A stretch of DNA of 20,173 bases from a virus: IMG/VR virus record IMGVR_UViG_3300049783_001348, positions 1 through 20,173 of that record; one strand, written 5' to 3'. The notes under the pieces are model-generated. The model was not told the DNA's origin, did not search any database, and worked only from the letters and a program-made list of their open reading frames with translations. Both the position numbers and the translations under genes were made by a program. Positions 6,636 through 14,767 of the stretch are shown piece by piece (the stretch's first letter is position 1; every line of letters starts with the position of its first letter).

Positions 6636-8642
6636 ATGGCACAAGATAGTAACTTCAATAGCGTTTTTGGTGGCGTAAATGACGCAATCAACAAGAATAA
6701 GCGTAGAACTCCGAGGGTGGAAAATCCTGGTGTGGTTCAAAATGTTGGCAATGGACTAATCAACCAAGAAAATAATGTTGAGCATGTTCAGCAACAGTTC
6801 CTTGATTGGCAAGTGAACAAGATTGCGCACGACCTTTACTCAAGAACTATTTATTATGATACTGATAGGATTAATGCCTACCAGGATTTTAGAGCGATGG
6901 ACCAGTCTCCTGAGATTGCTGCGGCTCTTAATATAATGAGAGATGAGTGTATTACCAGGGGAGAGAAAGGAAAAATTCTTGACATATTTTCAGAGAATGA
7001 AAGAGTTAAAGTGGTGCTTGAAGATTTGTTCTTCAACAGAATAGATATAGATTTTGCGCTTAAACTTTGGATTAGAGATTTATTGAAGTATGGAGATTTC
7101 TTTCTTCACCTTCATGTTGACAAAGAAGAGGGTATTTATGATGTAATGGCGCTCCCTTCTGAGGAAATTCACAGAGAAGAAGGGTTTGATGGAAGAACAG
7201 ATAATGTAAGATTTAGATGGGAAACTACTGGAGATTATTTTGAGGACTGGCAAGTTGCTCACTTTAGACTTCTTGAGGATACAAGAAAACTTCCTTATGG
7301 TCGTTCTATTCTTGACCCAGCGAGAAAACTTTGGAAACAATTGCAGTTGGCTGAGGATTCTATGCTTGTGTACAGAATTACAAGAGCGCCAGAGAGAAGA
7401 GTGTTTTATATTGATGTAGGTAACTTGGAGCATGCAGATGTTGCACAGTTTGTACAACAATTCCAAATTCAACTTAAGAAACAGCCTATCGTTGACCAGA
7501 AGACTGGTAACATGAACTTGAAGTACAATCCAATGAACGTAACAGAAGATTACTTCATTCCGATGAGAGCTGATAGGTCATCAAGAATTGAAACACTTCC
7601 AGGAGCATCTAACCTTGGTGATATTCAGGATATTGAATACCTACAAAACAAGTTATTCGCATCGCTTCAGGTTCCTAAGAATTACTTGAACTACGGTGAA
7701 TCACTTCCAGGAGGTTCAACGCTTAGTCAACAAGACCTTAGATTTGCAAGAACTATTAACACAATTCAACAAGCAGTGCTTGCTGAGCTTAAAAGGATTG
7801 CAAATATTCACCTGTACTTCAACGGGTTTACAGATGAGATAAATAATTTTACACTTACACTTACAAATCCATCTACACAACAAGAGCTTCTAAAGTTAGA
7901 AACTATGAAAGCTCGTCTTGAGGTGTTCAAGGAAATGTTTTCTGCAGAGGCAACATCTCCAGTGTCTTATGTTTGGGCAATGGAAAATGTTCTTGGATTC
8001 TCTAAGTCTGAAATTAAACTTATCCTTAAGCAGAAGAAGGTTGAAAAGAAAATATTTGCTGAAATTGACAGCGCTGTTGAGATGTACAAGAAAATTGGAT
8101 TATTTAAAGACCTTGATGAGAAATTTGAAATCGAAGGTGCTGAAGAAATGATGAAAGCTCAACAAGAGGGTGGCGATGAAGGTGGAGATGACCTTGGTGG
8201 CGGAGGCGGAGGCCTTGGCGGTGACCTTGGCGGAATGGACATGGGAGGAGCTGATGAGCTTGACATGGGAGATGAGCCTGGAGCTGAAGGTGGAGGCGAG
8301 GAAGAAATTCCTGTTGCTGAGAATAAGTTTAGAAAAGCTCAAAGAATTTCTGATAAATATGTTGGAAACATGCTTAATGAATTATTAGGACCAGATGAAG
8401 CTCCAAAGAAAGCAGTTAACGTTGAAGATAATGCTTTGATTAAAAGAAATAAGTCAATGAATCTTGAGTCTAAGAGGTTGATTGATAGCATGAATAATAG
8501 CTCCGCTGGTATAGGTAGAGGAGTTATTCAAGAGGCTGTTAAGAAAGCGAGCCCGCTTGTGGATGGTTCTGGCAAACTTGGAGATGAGAGCGATATTCTT
8601 ATGAATGATATTGAAAAGTTTTTGAGAAACAGAAAAAAATAA
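6636..8642 (+). CDS. Portal protein (T4 gp20-like)
   Basis: This 668-residue protein forms the dodecameric portal ring at the unique head vertex, through which the terminase pumps DNA and to which the tail attaches. T4 gp20-type blocks are visible: YYDTDRINAYQDFRAMD and PEIAAALNIMRDEC near residues 70-110, LLKYGDFFLHL (about 149-159), the LPYGRSILDPARKLWKQLQL helix, and ITRAPERRVFYIDVGNL (about 248-264). A YLQNKLFASLQVPKNYL stretch and the SLPGGSTLSQQD loop follow. Residues about 509-558 are an unusual run of Gly, Asp, Glu and Met, followed by a charged helical C-terminus of about 110 residues, making it longer than T4 gp20 (about 520). It directly follows the terminase, as in many tailed phages. 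Confidence 0.94.
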   Translation: MAQDSNFNSVFGGVNDAINKNKRRTPRVENPGVVQNVGNGLINQENNVEHVQQQFLDWQVNKIAHDLYSRTIYYDTDRINAYQDFRAMDQSPEIAAALNIMRDECITRGEKGKILDIFSENERVKVVLEDLFFNRIDIDFALKLWIRDLLKYGDFFLHLHVDKEEGIYDVMALPSEEIHREEGFDGRTDNVRFRWETTGDYFEDWQVAHFRLLEDTRKLPYGRSILDPARKLWKQLQLAEDSMLVYRITRAPERRVFYIDVGNLEHADVAQFVQQFQIQLKKQPIVDQKTGNMNLKYNPMNVTEDYFIPMRADRSSRIETLPGASNLGDIQDIEYLQNKLFASLQVPKNYLNYGESLPGGSTLSQQDLRFARTINTIQQAVLAELKRIANIHLYFNGFTDEINNFTLTLTNPSTQQELLKLETMKARLEVFKEMFSAEATSPVSYVWAMENVLGFSKSEIKLILKQKKVEKKIFAEIDSAVEMYKKIGLFKDLDEKFEIEGAEEMMKAQQEGGDEGGDDLGGGGGGLGGDLGGMDMGGADELDMGDEPGAEGGGEEEIPVAENKFRKAQRISDKYVGNMLNELLGPDEAPKKAVNVEDNALIKRNKSMNLESKRLIDSMNNSSAGIGRGVIQEAVKKASPLVDGSGKLGDESDILMNDIEKFLRNRKK

Positions 8643-8647
8643 CAAAG

Positions 8648-8896
8648 ATGCTTGATAAGAAATATTATGAAGGCTGGAACAAGAATGATGAGTACGGAGC
8701 AAAAAAAGATGTAGTAGGACTTCTTGAGGAACTCGAAGAATTTGATGAGCGAATCAAAAAGTTCTTTGGTCCTAAAAAGGTAAAAGCTGCAGGTGTTGAC
8801 GTAAGAAGAAGTTGCAGGATAATGATTGGTATTCTTAAAGAGATTCAGTCAAAAGTTCAGAAGACTAAGCAGGATTATGAAAGTGATTATGAATAA
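8648..8896 (+). CDS. Small charged helical protein, possibly histone H1/Hc1-like
   Basis: This 82-residue protein starts six bases after the portal stop and has no promoter element of its own, so it is probably expressed with the portal. It has an acidic N-terminal helix (VVGLLEELEEFDERIKKFF) followed by PKKVKAAGVDVRRSCRIMI and a Lys/Gln/Glu helix. The KAAG..VRR......L.EI.. pattern resembles the small histone H1/Hc1-like proteins found in Bacteroidota and their phages, which bind DNA. That resemblance is weak and by eye. In T4-type phages the gene after the portal is often a small prohead core protein, so that is the main alternative. Confidence 0.6.
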   Translation: MLDKKYYEGWNKNDEYGAKKDVVGLLEELEEFDERIKKFFGPKKVKAAGVDVRRSCRIMIGILKEIQSKVQKTKQDYESDYE

Positions 8897-8899
8897 AAG

Positions 8900-8931
8900 T
8901 TTGGTCAATAAATAAAAAGTGCATAATTTTG
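8900..8931 (+). promoter_or_regulatory. Bacteroidota-type housekeeping promoter for the replication block
   Basis: TTTG (8900-8903) and TAATTTTG (8924-8931) are separated by 20 bases, an exact fit to the known Bacteroidota primary-sigma consensus TTTG-N19-21-TAnnTTTG. It lies in the 80-base gap before the polymerase gene; transcription would start near 8938 and give a leader of about 40 bases ending in an A-rich stretch with no Shine-Dalgarno sequence. No TATTTAT element is present in this gap. Confidence 0.7.
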
Positions 8932-8976
8932 CGTTGAGTTGGAGTTAGAAAGAATTCAACAAAACAAAAATAACAT

Positions 8977-11900
8977 ATGTATATAGTATTTGATACCGAG
9001 ACAACTGGAAAGGCAAAAAATTTCAGCGCTCCTATCACAGACTTTAACAACTGGCCAAGAATGGTCCAGATTGCCTGGAAGGTCTTTGATGCGAACGGAG
9101 TAGAGATAGATTCACAAAACTTAATCATTAAACCTCAAGGGTTTAAAATTCCTGATGAAGCAATAGCGATTCATAGGATTACAAACGAGATAGCCAAAGA
9201 GAGAGGTATTCCCCTTCGCCAGGCTCTTGATAAGTTTACAACAGCTGTAGGAAAAAATAAGCACCTTATTGCTCACAACATGTCATTTGATGAAAATGTA
9301 ACAGGGTGTGAGTTTCTTAGAGAGGGGATGCATAACTGTGTTCCAGACATAAATCACATTGATACCATGAAGTTAACAACTGACTTCGTGGCAATTCCAA
9401 ACAAAAGAGGTAGAAGCGGATTTAAGTTCCCTTCTCAAACTGAGCTTCACAAAAAACTATTCGACAAAGGATTTGATGATGCTCATGATGCACTTGCAGA
9501 TGTTACTGCATTGGCAAGATGTTTCTTTGAGCTTCAGAGAATAGGTATTCTTGGATTTAAAGAAGAAGGGGGAGCAGAAGACCTTATGGAATCTTTATCT
9601 ATAACCGCAGAAGAGAAGCCTTCTGATATAGATGCTGACGCAATTAGAGTGACTCCTCTTGGATTACATACATTCCACTCTATTCTTGACGGAGCAGGTT
9701 CTATTGATGAATATATTAAGCTTGCAAAGAATTATGGACACACATCAATGGCGATTACAGATAATTCAACATTGTCTGGAACATTTGAGTTTTTCAATAA
9801 ATGTAAAGCAAATGGTATCAAACCAGTGTTTGGTATTGAGATTTTCTTAAATGATAACATTGGCAAGTTCGAAGAGAAAGAGCTTGAAGGAGATAATTAT
9901 AAGATAAAGATTTTTATAAAGAATGAACAAGGGTATAGAAACTTGAATCACCTACTTTATCTCGCAAACACCGAAGGATTATTTAAGAAAGAAGCGAGAA
10001 TAACTACTGAATGGCTATTGAAGTATAAAGAGGGGTTAATCGTCTCAACTTCTGGTCTTGACAGTAAATTAGCAAACTTGGTTCTTAAAGGTAAAGTTAT
10101 TGATGCAGAGAACTACATTAACATGCTTAGAAGGGAGTTTGCAGATGATTTGATAGTAGAGTTCAAGTTTAGTAAGTTCACCACTCAGAAGCAGTATAAC
10201 AACTTCCTAATCAAAATGATGAGAAAGTACAAGTTGTTTCCTGTAATGAGCAACGATACTTACTATCCAAGGAAGGAGGATTCTAAGCTCCAGGATGTGG
10301 TGACCTCAATTAAGCAACACCGTATGTTGGCTTATTGTTCTCTAAAAGAAAACAGAGAATTATACTACTTCAATAGCGATGACTATAGGGAAATGAATAC
10401 TAAGTATGGATTTAAGTATCCTGAAAAGTTTCTTGAGCTTTGTATGAAAAATACAAACGCCATTGCTGATAAGTGTAATTTTGAATTTGATACTGGAACC
10501 GAAAAATACCCAAGGTATGAACCAACGGAGAAAGTAATCAATTATTTCAAGACAGATAAGACAGAGGATATTATTGTCAAGCTTTCATTTGCCAAGTTGA
10601 GACAGAAGATTGAAATCTACAAGAAGAATGGAATCGTTGAAATAACTGATGAAAAAATTGATGAGTACGTTGCTCGTCTAAATTATGAAATCAGCATTAT
10701 CAAATCAAAGAAGATGCTTGATTATTTCATGGTGAACTGGGAGATAATTAACTTTTACAGAGACCAGGGTCACGACATTGGTCCAGCCAGAGGTTCTGCT
10801 GCGGGTTCATTATTATCATGGTGTCTTGACATCACGAAGATTGACCCAATTAGGTTCGGTCTTTATTTTGAGCGTTTCCTAAACCCTGAAAGAGATAGTC
10901 CGCCAGATATTGATATTGATTTCATGACTGGTACAGATGATGTAACTAATCAGTTCCTGCAAGATAAGTATGGCAAGGAGCGTGTAATGTCTGTTGCAAC
11001 TTTCTCTACGTTCTCTGAGAAGAATACAATTAAAGATGTTGTTCGTGCTCACCGTGGGAGTGAAGCAACTGGGTTTGATTCAGGGGTGTTCAAACTTACG
11101 AAAGAGATGCCTAATTTCTTGAACTATAACGATACGCTTAGGCATTGGTTTGAGACATGGCCAGATAAACCAGAGTGTTCTCCAGAAGTTAGAAATTGGA
11201 TTAGAAACCCAAATAATGCTGAGGTGATTGAAACAGCTCTTCAGCTTCATGGAAACATTAGAGGTATTGGTCAGCACGCAGCTGGGGTTGTAATTACTCC
11301 AGGTTTATCTTGGGATTATATTCCAACTAATGTAATCGCATCAAATGAGAATGTGGTTACAGCATTTCAAGAAGCCGATAAGTCTGGAAAGGATTTAAGT
11401 GCGCTTGGAATTCTAAAATTGGATAGATTGAAATTGGAAACCTTAAATGTAATCAAGGAGACAATAGATATTGTTAAAGCAAAAAAGGGCGTAGATATTT
11501 CTAATGAAGTGGATTATGTGAATCTTGAAGACCCTAATTTGTTTATGGAGCTTCGATTAGGTCTTAACCATGGTATATTTCAGTTTGAGAGTCACGGGAT
11601 GAATAATCTTATTAGAGGTATTGCGGTTGATAAATTTGAAGAACTTGTTGCAGCCAACGCATTGTATCGTCCAGGTCCAATGGGGATTGGAGCGCACGAA
11701 GAATTTATTGTAAACAAATTCAACCCAGAGAAGATTGAGTATATTCACCCAGCTCTCGAATCAATTCTTGGAGAAACAAATGGAGTACTTGTATTCCAAG
11801 AGCAGCTTATGTTTATTGCTGATAAAATTGGGGGTATGGGTCTTGGTAAAGGAGATATGCTTCGTAGGTACATGGATAAAGCTTCTAAGATTATTGCGAG

Positions 11901-13080
11901 GAATTCAGCTGGAGAGAAATTGACAGACGAAGAAAATAACAACAAGAACTGGAAAGGTTTCCAAGAATATTGGGGAATGTTCCTTGATGGAGCAGCTGCT
12001 CAAGGTTATAATAAAGATGAGGTAGATGGGATTAAGGATTGGGTAATTCAATACCTTGGTTATTCATTTAATAAATCTCACGCACTTTCTTATTCGTACT
12101 TGGCAATGCAGACTCTTTATCTTAAGCATTATCATCCTACAGAGTTTTATACAGCCCTTTTAAATCACCCAAAATCTGGAAACAAAGAAAAGCAACAAGC
12201 GTGGATTGGTTCTGCGATTGCATCAGCAATGTCGAAAGGAATTGAGATTAAGATGCCATCAAGAAAGTCTGGATGGAGATGGACAATGACTGGGGAGCAT
12301 GAAATATCTATGGGGTTCTCTGGTATTAATGGATTGGGTCCAATTGCCTATGAAGAAATGATTGACCTTATAGATGAGATTAAGGTAAAGGATGGAGAGA
12401 CAAAAAAGACGCTCGAAACTGTAAGTATGAGTGTGTTTTTTAGATTACCATTTAGTAAGTTTAATAAGAGCGCTTTTGCAGCGTGCCTTAAAGCTGGAGT
12501 GTTTGATGATTGGAGCAACTCAAGAGAGCAGTTGGCTAACCTAAAGACTAAGAAGAAAAAGAAGGCGAATGCTAATCAAACTGTGTTGTTCGACATGAAT
12601 GATGAAGCTTTCGATATTCCAGTTAAAGAGGAGGCAAGTAAATATCCGCCAACTACGTGGGCAGCAAAAAGAATAGACTTTCTTGAGGTGTGTAATTTTG
12701 ACCTTGAAAAGATTAAGTACATTCAAGATATAAAAGCTGATGTAAATACCAGGGCAAAGAGAGATAAACTTGTGGAGACGATAATCAATTTTGATGATAA
12801 TGATTTCTATATATTTGTCGTTGACACATTCAAGGTGTCTATGAGTAAGAATGGGAAAGAGTATTTAACAATGAGGGTTGGTGATGGAATTAGTTTCACA
12901 ACACTTAGAGCGTTCGACCCAGTTGCAAAAGACCTTCAGCCACTCCTTGCGGCAAATGGAATATACGTTGCTGAATTTGAAAAGAATGCTAAAGGGTATG
13001 TGAACTTCAAGAGAGGAACGAGAATCGTTCGAGTTGATAAGGATTTAAGTAAAAAAGAAGAAGATGAAGTTAACAATTGA
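8977..13080 (+). CDS. DNA polymerase III alpha subunit with fused DnaQ-type 3'-5' exonuclease
   Basis: This 1367-residue family C replicative polymerase presumably copies the phage genome. Residues 1-190 are a DEDDh exonuclease: FDTETTG (Asp6, Glu8), HNMSFD (Asp105) and HDALAD (His170, Asp175). Residues about 225-480 are a PHP domain whose metal-binding residues are largely lost: the usual first H-x-H motif reads PLGLHTFHS and the ITDH motif reads ITDN. The polymerase core follows: PARGSAAGS near 602, FERFLNPER then PDIDIDF (643-649) with the catalytic aspartates, and LKLDRLKL with Asp816. After this come QFESHGM, ALYRPGPM, VFQEQLM and FNKSHALSYSYLAMQTLYLK. Toward the C-terminus come a helix-hairpin-helix (SGINGLGPIAYEEM) and an OB-fold-like region (about 1268-1350). 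The A-rich leader before ATG 8977 fits Bacteroidota starts. No clamp-loader or clamp gene is in the window. Confidence 0.96.
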   Translation: MYIVFDTETTGKAKNFSAPITDFNNWPRMVQIAWKVFDANGVEIDSQNLIIKPQGFKIPDEAIAIHRITNEIAKERGIPLRQALDKFTTAVGKNKHLIAHNMSFDENVTGCEFLREGMHNCVPDINHIDTMKLTTDFVAIPNKRGRSGFKFPSQTELHKKLFDKGFDDAHDALADVTALARCFFELQRIGILGFKEEGGAEDLMESLSITAEEKPSDIDADAIRVTPLGLHTFHSILDGAGSIDEYIKLAKNYGHTSMAITDNSTLSGTFEFFNKCKANGIKPVFGIEIFLNDNIGKFEEKELEGDNYKIKIFIKNEQGYRNLNHLLYLANTEGLFKKEARITTEWLLKYKEGLIVSTSGLDSKLANLVLKGKVIDAENYINMLRREFADDLIVEFKFSKFTTQKQYNNFLIKMMRKYKLFPVMSNDTYYPRKEDSKLQDVVTSIKQHRMLAYCSLKENRELYYFNSDDYREMNTKYGFKYPEKFLELCMKNTNAIADKCNFEFDTGTEKYPRYEPTEKVINYFKTDKTEDIIVKLSFAKLRQKIEIYKKNGIVEITDEKIDEYVARLNYEISIIKSKKMLDYFMVNWEIINFYRDQGHDIGPARGSAAGSLLSWCLDITKIDPIRFGLYFERFLNPERDSPPDIDIDFMTGTDDVTNQFLQDKYGKERVMSVATFSTFSEKNTIKDVVRAHRGSEATGFDSGVFKLTKEMPNFLNYNDTLRHWFETWPDKPECSPEVRNWIRNPNNAEVIETALQLHGNIRGIGQHAAGVVITPGLSWDYIPTNVIASNENVVTAFQEADKSGKDLSALGILKLDRLKLETLNVIKETIDIVKAKKGVDISNEVDYVNLEDPNLFMELRLGLNHGIFQFESHGMNNLIRGIAVDKFEELVAANALYRPGPMGIGAHEEFIVNKFNPEKIEYIHPALESILGETNGVLVFQEQLMFIADKIGGMGLGKGDMLRRYMDKASKIIARNSAGEKLTDEENNNKNWKGFQEYWGMFLDGAAAQGYNKDEVDGIKDWVIQYLGYSFNKSHALSYSYLAMQTLYLKHYHPTEFYTALLNHPKSGNKEKQQAWIGSAIASAMSKGIEIKMPSRKSGWRWTMTGEHEISMGFSGINGLGPIAYEEMIDLIDEIKVKDGETKKTLETVSMSVFFRLPFSKFNKSAFAACLKAGVFDDWSNSREQLANLKTKKKKKANANQTVLFDMNDEAFDIPVKEEASKYPPTTWAAKRIDFLEVCNFDLEKIKYIQDIKADVNTRAKRDKLVETIINFDDNDFYIFVVDTFKVSMSKNGKEYLTMRVGDGISFTTLRAFDPVAKDLQPLLAANGIYVAEFEKNAKGYVNFKRGTRIVRVDKDLSKKEEDEVNN

Positions 13081-13501
13081 ATTAGTACCACAGACAGCAT
13101 GGTATAGTAATGTTCGTTCTAATGTTTCTAAAGCAGAGTGGGATGTCTTAAGAAAAGCATGCTACAAAGCTGCAGGATATAAATGCGAGGTATGTAGTGG
13201 AAAAGGTCCGAAGCATCCAGTAGAATGTCATGAGATATGGGATTATGATGACAAGGCTTGCAAACAAACGCTTGAAGGGTTAATAGCTCTTTGTCCAGAT
13301 TGCCACAAGTGTAAACACATGGGCTATGCTCGTATTAGTGGAAATTATGATATGGCTTTGAAACATCTTGCTAAGGTTAATGGAATATCTAAGAAGAAGG
13401 CTGAGAAGTATGTTGAAGAAAGTTTTGTTATCTGGGAAGAGAGAAGTAAGAAAAAATGGGAGTTGGATATTACAATTTTAGAAAATAAAGAAGATGAGTA
13501 A
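13064..13501 (+). CDS. HNH-type zinc-binding protein, putative endonuclease
   Basis: This 145-residue protein overlaps the end of the polymerase gene by 17 bases. The zinc/HNH core is CEVC (Cys41, Cys44), VECHEIW (His56), and LCPDCHKCKH (Cys77, Cys80, His81, His85), the treble-clef layout of HNH nucleases. The usual central Asn position reads Gly in LEGLIALC, and only one His is found in the first strand, so catalysis is not certain. The flanks (ELVPQTAWYSNVRS at the start, LAKVNGIS and WEERSKKKWELDI at the end) look like a conserved full-length family rather than a homing-endonuclease fragment. Its coupling to the polymerase suggests a role in DNA metabolism. Confidence 0.75.
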   Translation: MKLTIELVPQTAWYSNVRSNVSKAEWDVLRKACYKAAGYKCEVCSGKGPKHPVECHEIWDYDDKACKQTLEGLIALCPDCHKCKHMGYARISGNYDMALKHLAKVNGISKKKAEKYVEESFVIWEERSKKKWELDITILENKEDE

Positions 13502-13643
13502 TGTTCAAGTGTTTACAATAGTATCTTGTAAAAAGAAATACGCCCTAATAAACTATGCAGAAATCATAGAGTATTATAACTCGCCATTTTATAAGAAGTG
13601 GTTTAAAAAGTGTCCTACAAAAGATTTAATGGAAATAAAGTGA
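13494..13643 (+). CDS. Small ORF of 49 residues between HNH protein and RNase H
   Basis: The ATG at 13494 lies inside the end of the HNH gene (8-base overlap, ATGAGTAA), and the stop TGA at 13641-13643 shares a base with the next ATG (TGATG). Both junctions are typical of translational coupling, and without this ORF there would be a gap of about 140 bases in an otherwise overlapping block. The product begins MSNVQVFTIVSCKKKY and is rich in Tyr, Lys and Ile; I recognise no domain. It could be a genuine small protein or a coupling leader for RNase H. Confidence 0.6.
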   Translation: MSNVQVFTIVSCKKKYALINYAEIIEYYNSPFYKKWFKKCPTKDLMEIK

Positions 13644-14122
13644 TGACAATATATACAGACGGAGCCTGCAAGGACAATAATAGAAACGAAGGAGTTGCAG
13701 AAGGAAAAGGTGGATGGGCTTTTCTAATTTTAGAAAATCAACCAGGAAAAGATATGGAAATTACTATTCAGGGTTCTGGGCAAGTAATTGGAACAACCAA
13801 TCAGGAAATGGAAATATTGGCTGTAGCTCAAGCTTTTGAAGCTTTGAACAATAGTCATGCTGAAATGATAAATCTATATTCAGATAGCGCTTATGTGATT
13901 AATTGCTTGAAAGATAGATGGTATGATAAGTGGGTATCAAACGGGTGGCTTAATAACAAAAAAAAGCCAGTTGAGAATCAAGAGGCTTGGGAAAGGTTAA
14001 TTGATGTCGTAGGACGATACAGCGTGAATTTCTTCCACGTCAAGCGTAATACCACAAAGTATATAAGAATGGTTGATGGAATGGCAAAAAAGGCTTCTAA
14101 GAAAGATACCAACCAACAATAG
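13643..14122 (+). CDS. Ribonuclease H (type 1)
   Basis: This 159-residue enzyme cleaves the RNA strand of RNA-DNA hybrids, here presumably removing replication primers. The catalytic acidic residues of RNase HI are visible: Asp6 in IYTDGAC, Glu57 in TTNQEMEILA, Asp81 in LYSDSAYV and Asp145 in MVDGMAKKA. The His of the flexible loop in the E. coli enzyme is not evident. I chose ATG 13643 because it overlaps the preceding stop as TGATG and puts the first strand (MTIYTDGA) at the N-terminus as in the family; a GTG at 13610 would add 11 residues. The gene ends in TAG followed directly by TAA. Its last 26 bases overlap the tail of the opposing gene. Confidence 0.92.
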   Translation: MTIYTDGACKDNNRNEGVAEGKGGWAFLILENQPGKDMEITIQGSGQVIGTTNQEMEILAVAQAFEALNNSHAEMINLYSDSAYVINCLKDRWYDKWVSNGWLNNKKKPVENQEAWERLIDVVGRYSVNFFHVKRNTTKYIRMVDGMAKKASKKDTNQQ

Positions 14123-14525
14123 TAATTGCTGTAGTTAAAAGGAAAAATACAATAACTCCAGCTGTAACCGCTTTTGTCTTAAATGTCTTAAGGTCATATA
14201 TATCTTTTTTATTGACATCTTTTTCTTTAACGATGGAAGAAATATCTTTTTCAGCTTGCTCAATGTCTTCTGTGTTTTTTTGAATTTTAGAAGCACACTT
14301 CTTCATTTCTTTTAAATCCTCTTCGTTAACAACTTTGTCTACATCTTTTTTCCATGCGATTAGTTCGGTAAGTGCATGTTTCATTGCTGCTGTCTTAACT
14401 AATTCTTGATTAGTTCTGACAACTTCGTCTCTAAGGTTTTCGTAATTACTGTTAAGTCTTTCAAGTTCTTTAAGTACGTGGTTAGACCATTCTTTCCACC
14501 CTTGATTTTCGTTGTTATCTGTCAT
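14097..14525 (-). CDS. Coiled-coil protein with C-terminal membrane anchor
   Basis: This 142-residue protein is on the minus strand, tail to tail with RNase H. Residues about 12-115 are highly charged and helical with heptad-like spacing of Leu, Val and Ile. Residues 119-140 (AVTAGVIVFFLLTTAITIVGWY) form a clear transmembrane helix preceded by lysines, so most of the protein should face the cytoplasm. This architecture resembles XhlA-type lysis-associated proteins and other phage inner-membrane anchors, but no diagnostic motif confirms it. It starts six bases after the 56-residue gene upstream on the same strand. A role in lysis, superinfection control or membrane tethering are alternatives I cannot separate. 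Confidence 0.75.
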   Translation of the reverse strand: MTDNNENQGWKEWSNHVLKELERLNSNYENLRDEVVRTNQELVKTAAMKHALTELIAWKKDVDKVVNEEDLKEMKKCASKIQKNTEDIEQAEKDISSIVKEKDVNKKDIYDLKTFKTKAVTAGVIVFFLLTTAITIVGWYLS

Positions 14526-14531
14526 TACTTC

Positions 14532-14702
14532 TTATTTTTTAACTTCCTCCTCCAAGGTTTTTGTGAATTCTGAATTTTTTATTAATTTATCTCTTGAAAT
14601 TTTGAGCTTTTTTATAATTTTCTCAAAATTATTATTTTCTTCGATTAATTCTTTTATAATTAATTTTGATTCCCCATCAAAATCTTCTACTATTAATTCC
14701 AT
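14532..14702 (-). CDS. Small charged helical protein (56 residues)
   Basis: On the minus strand ATG 14702 opens a frame of 56 codons ending in TAA at 14532-14534, six bases before the start of the next minus-strand gene. The product begins MELIVEDFDGESKLII and is rich in Lys, Glu, Asn and Ile, probably all helical. A plus-strand frame across the same bases (14512-14742) would encode a Ser/Phe/Ile-rich peptide and looks like its shadow. No known domain is visible. Position suggests the two minus-strand proteins are made and perhaps act together. Confidence 0.6.
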   Translation of the reverse strand: MELIVEDFDGESKLIIKELIEENNNFEKIIKKLKISRDKLIKNSEFTKTLEEEVKK

Positions 14703-14749
14703 ATATATGTTATGTTTGAAGAGGTTTAGTCGTTTGTTCTAAATATGTG

Positions 14750-14767
14750 TATTTTTTGCAAAAAATA
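14750..14767. repeat. Perfect 18-bp palindrome in the divergent intergenic region
   Basis: TATTTTTTGCAAAAAATA is its own reverse complement. It lies 48 bases upstream of the minus-strand start at 14702 and 56 bases upstream of ATG 14823, between divergent genes. Candidate roles are an operator for a dimeric regulator or overlapping promoter elements; each strand reads TA-TTT-TTTG, one base longer than the Bacteroidota -7 box, and no TTTG stands at the right distance upstream. Confidence 0.5.

Noticed and set aside
6626-6649. Seven-codon ORF overlapping the portal start
   Set aside because: Too short to support as a gene and without sequence features; most likely chance.
6849-6857. TATTTATTA inside the portal gene
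   Set aside because: Coding sequence for a Tyr-rich stretch (TIYYDTD); no start codon of a plausible gene follows.
7080-7472. Minus-strand frame of 130 codons within the portal gene
   Set aside because: Antisense shadow of conserved portal sequence with no independent support.
13610-13642. GTG 13610 as RNase H start
   Set aside because: It would add 11 residues before the usual N-terminal strand and lose the TGATG junction with the preceding small ORF.
14512-14742. Plus-strand frame of 76 codons
   Set aside because: It overlaps the 56-residue minus-strand gene and the start of the next one, has Ser/Phe/Ile-rich composition typical of an antisense shadow of Lys/Glu/Asn codons, and has no neighbours arranged with it.
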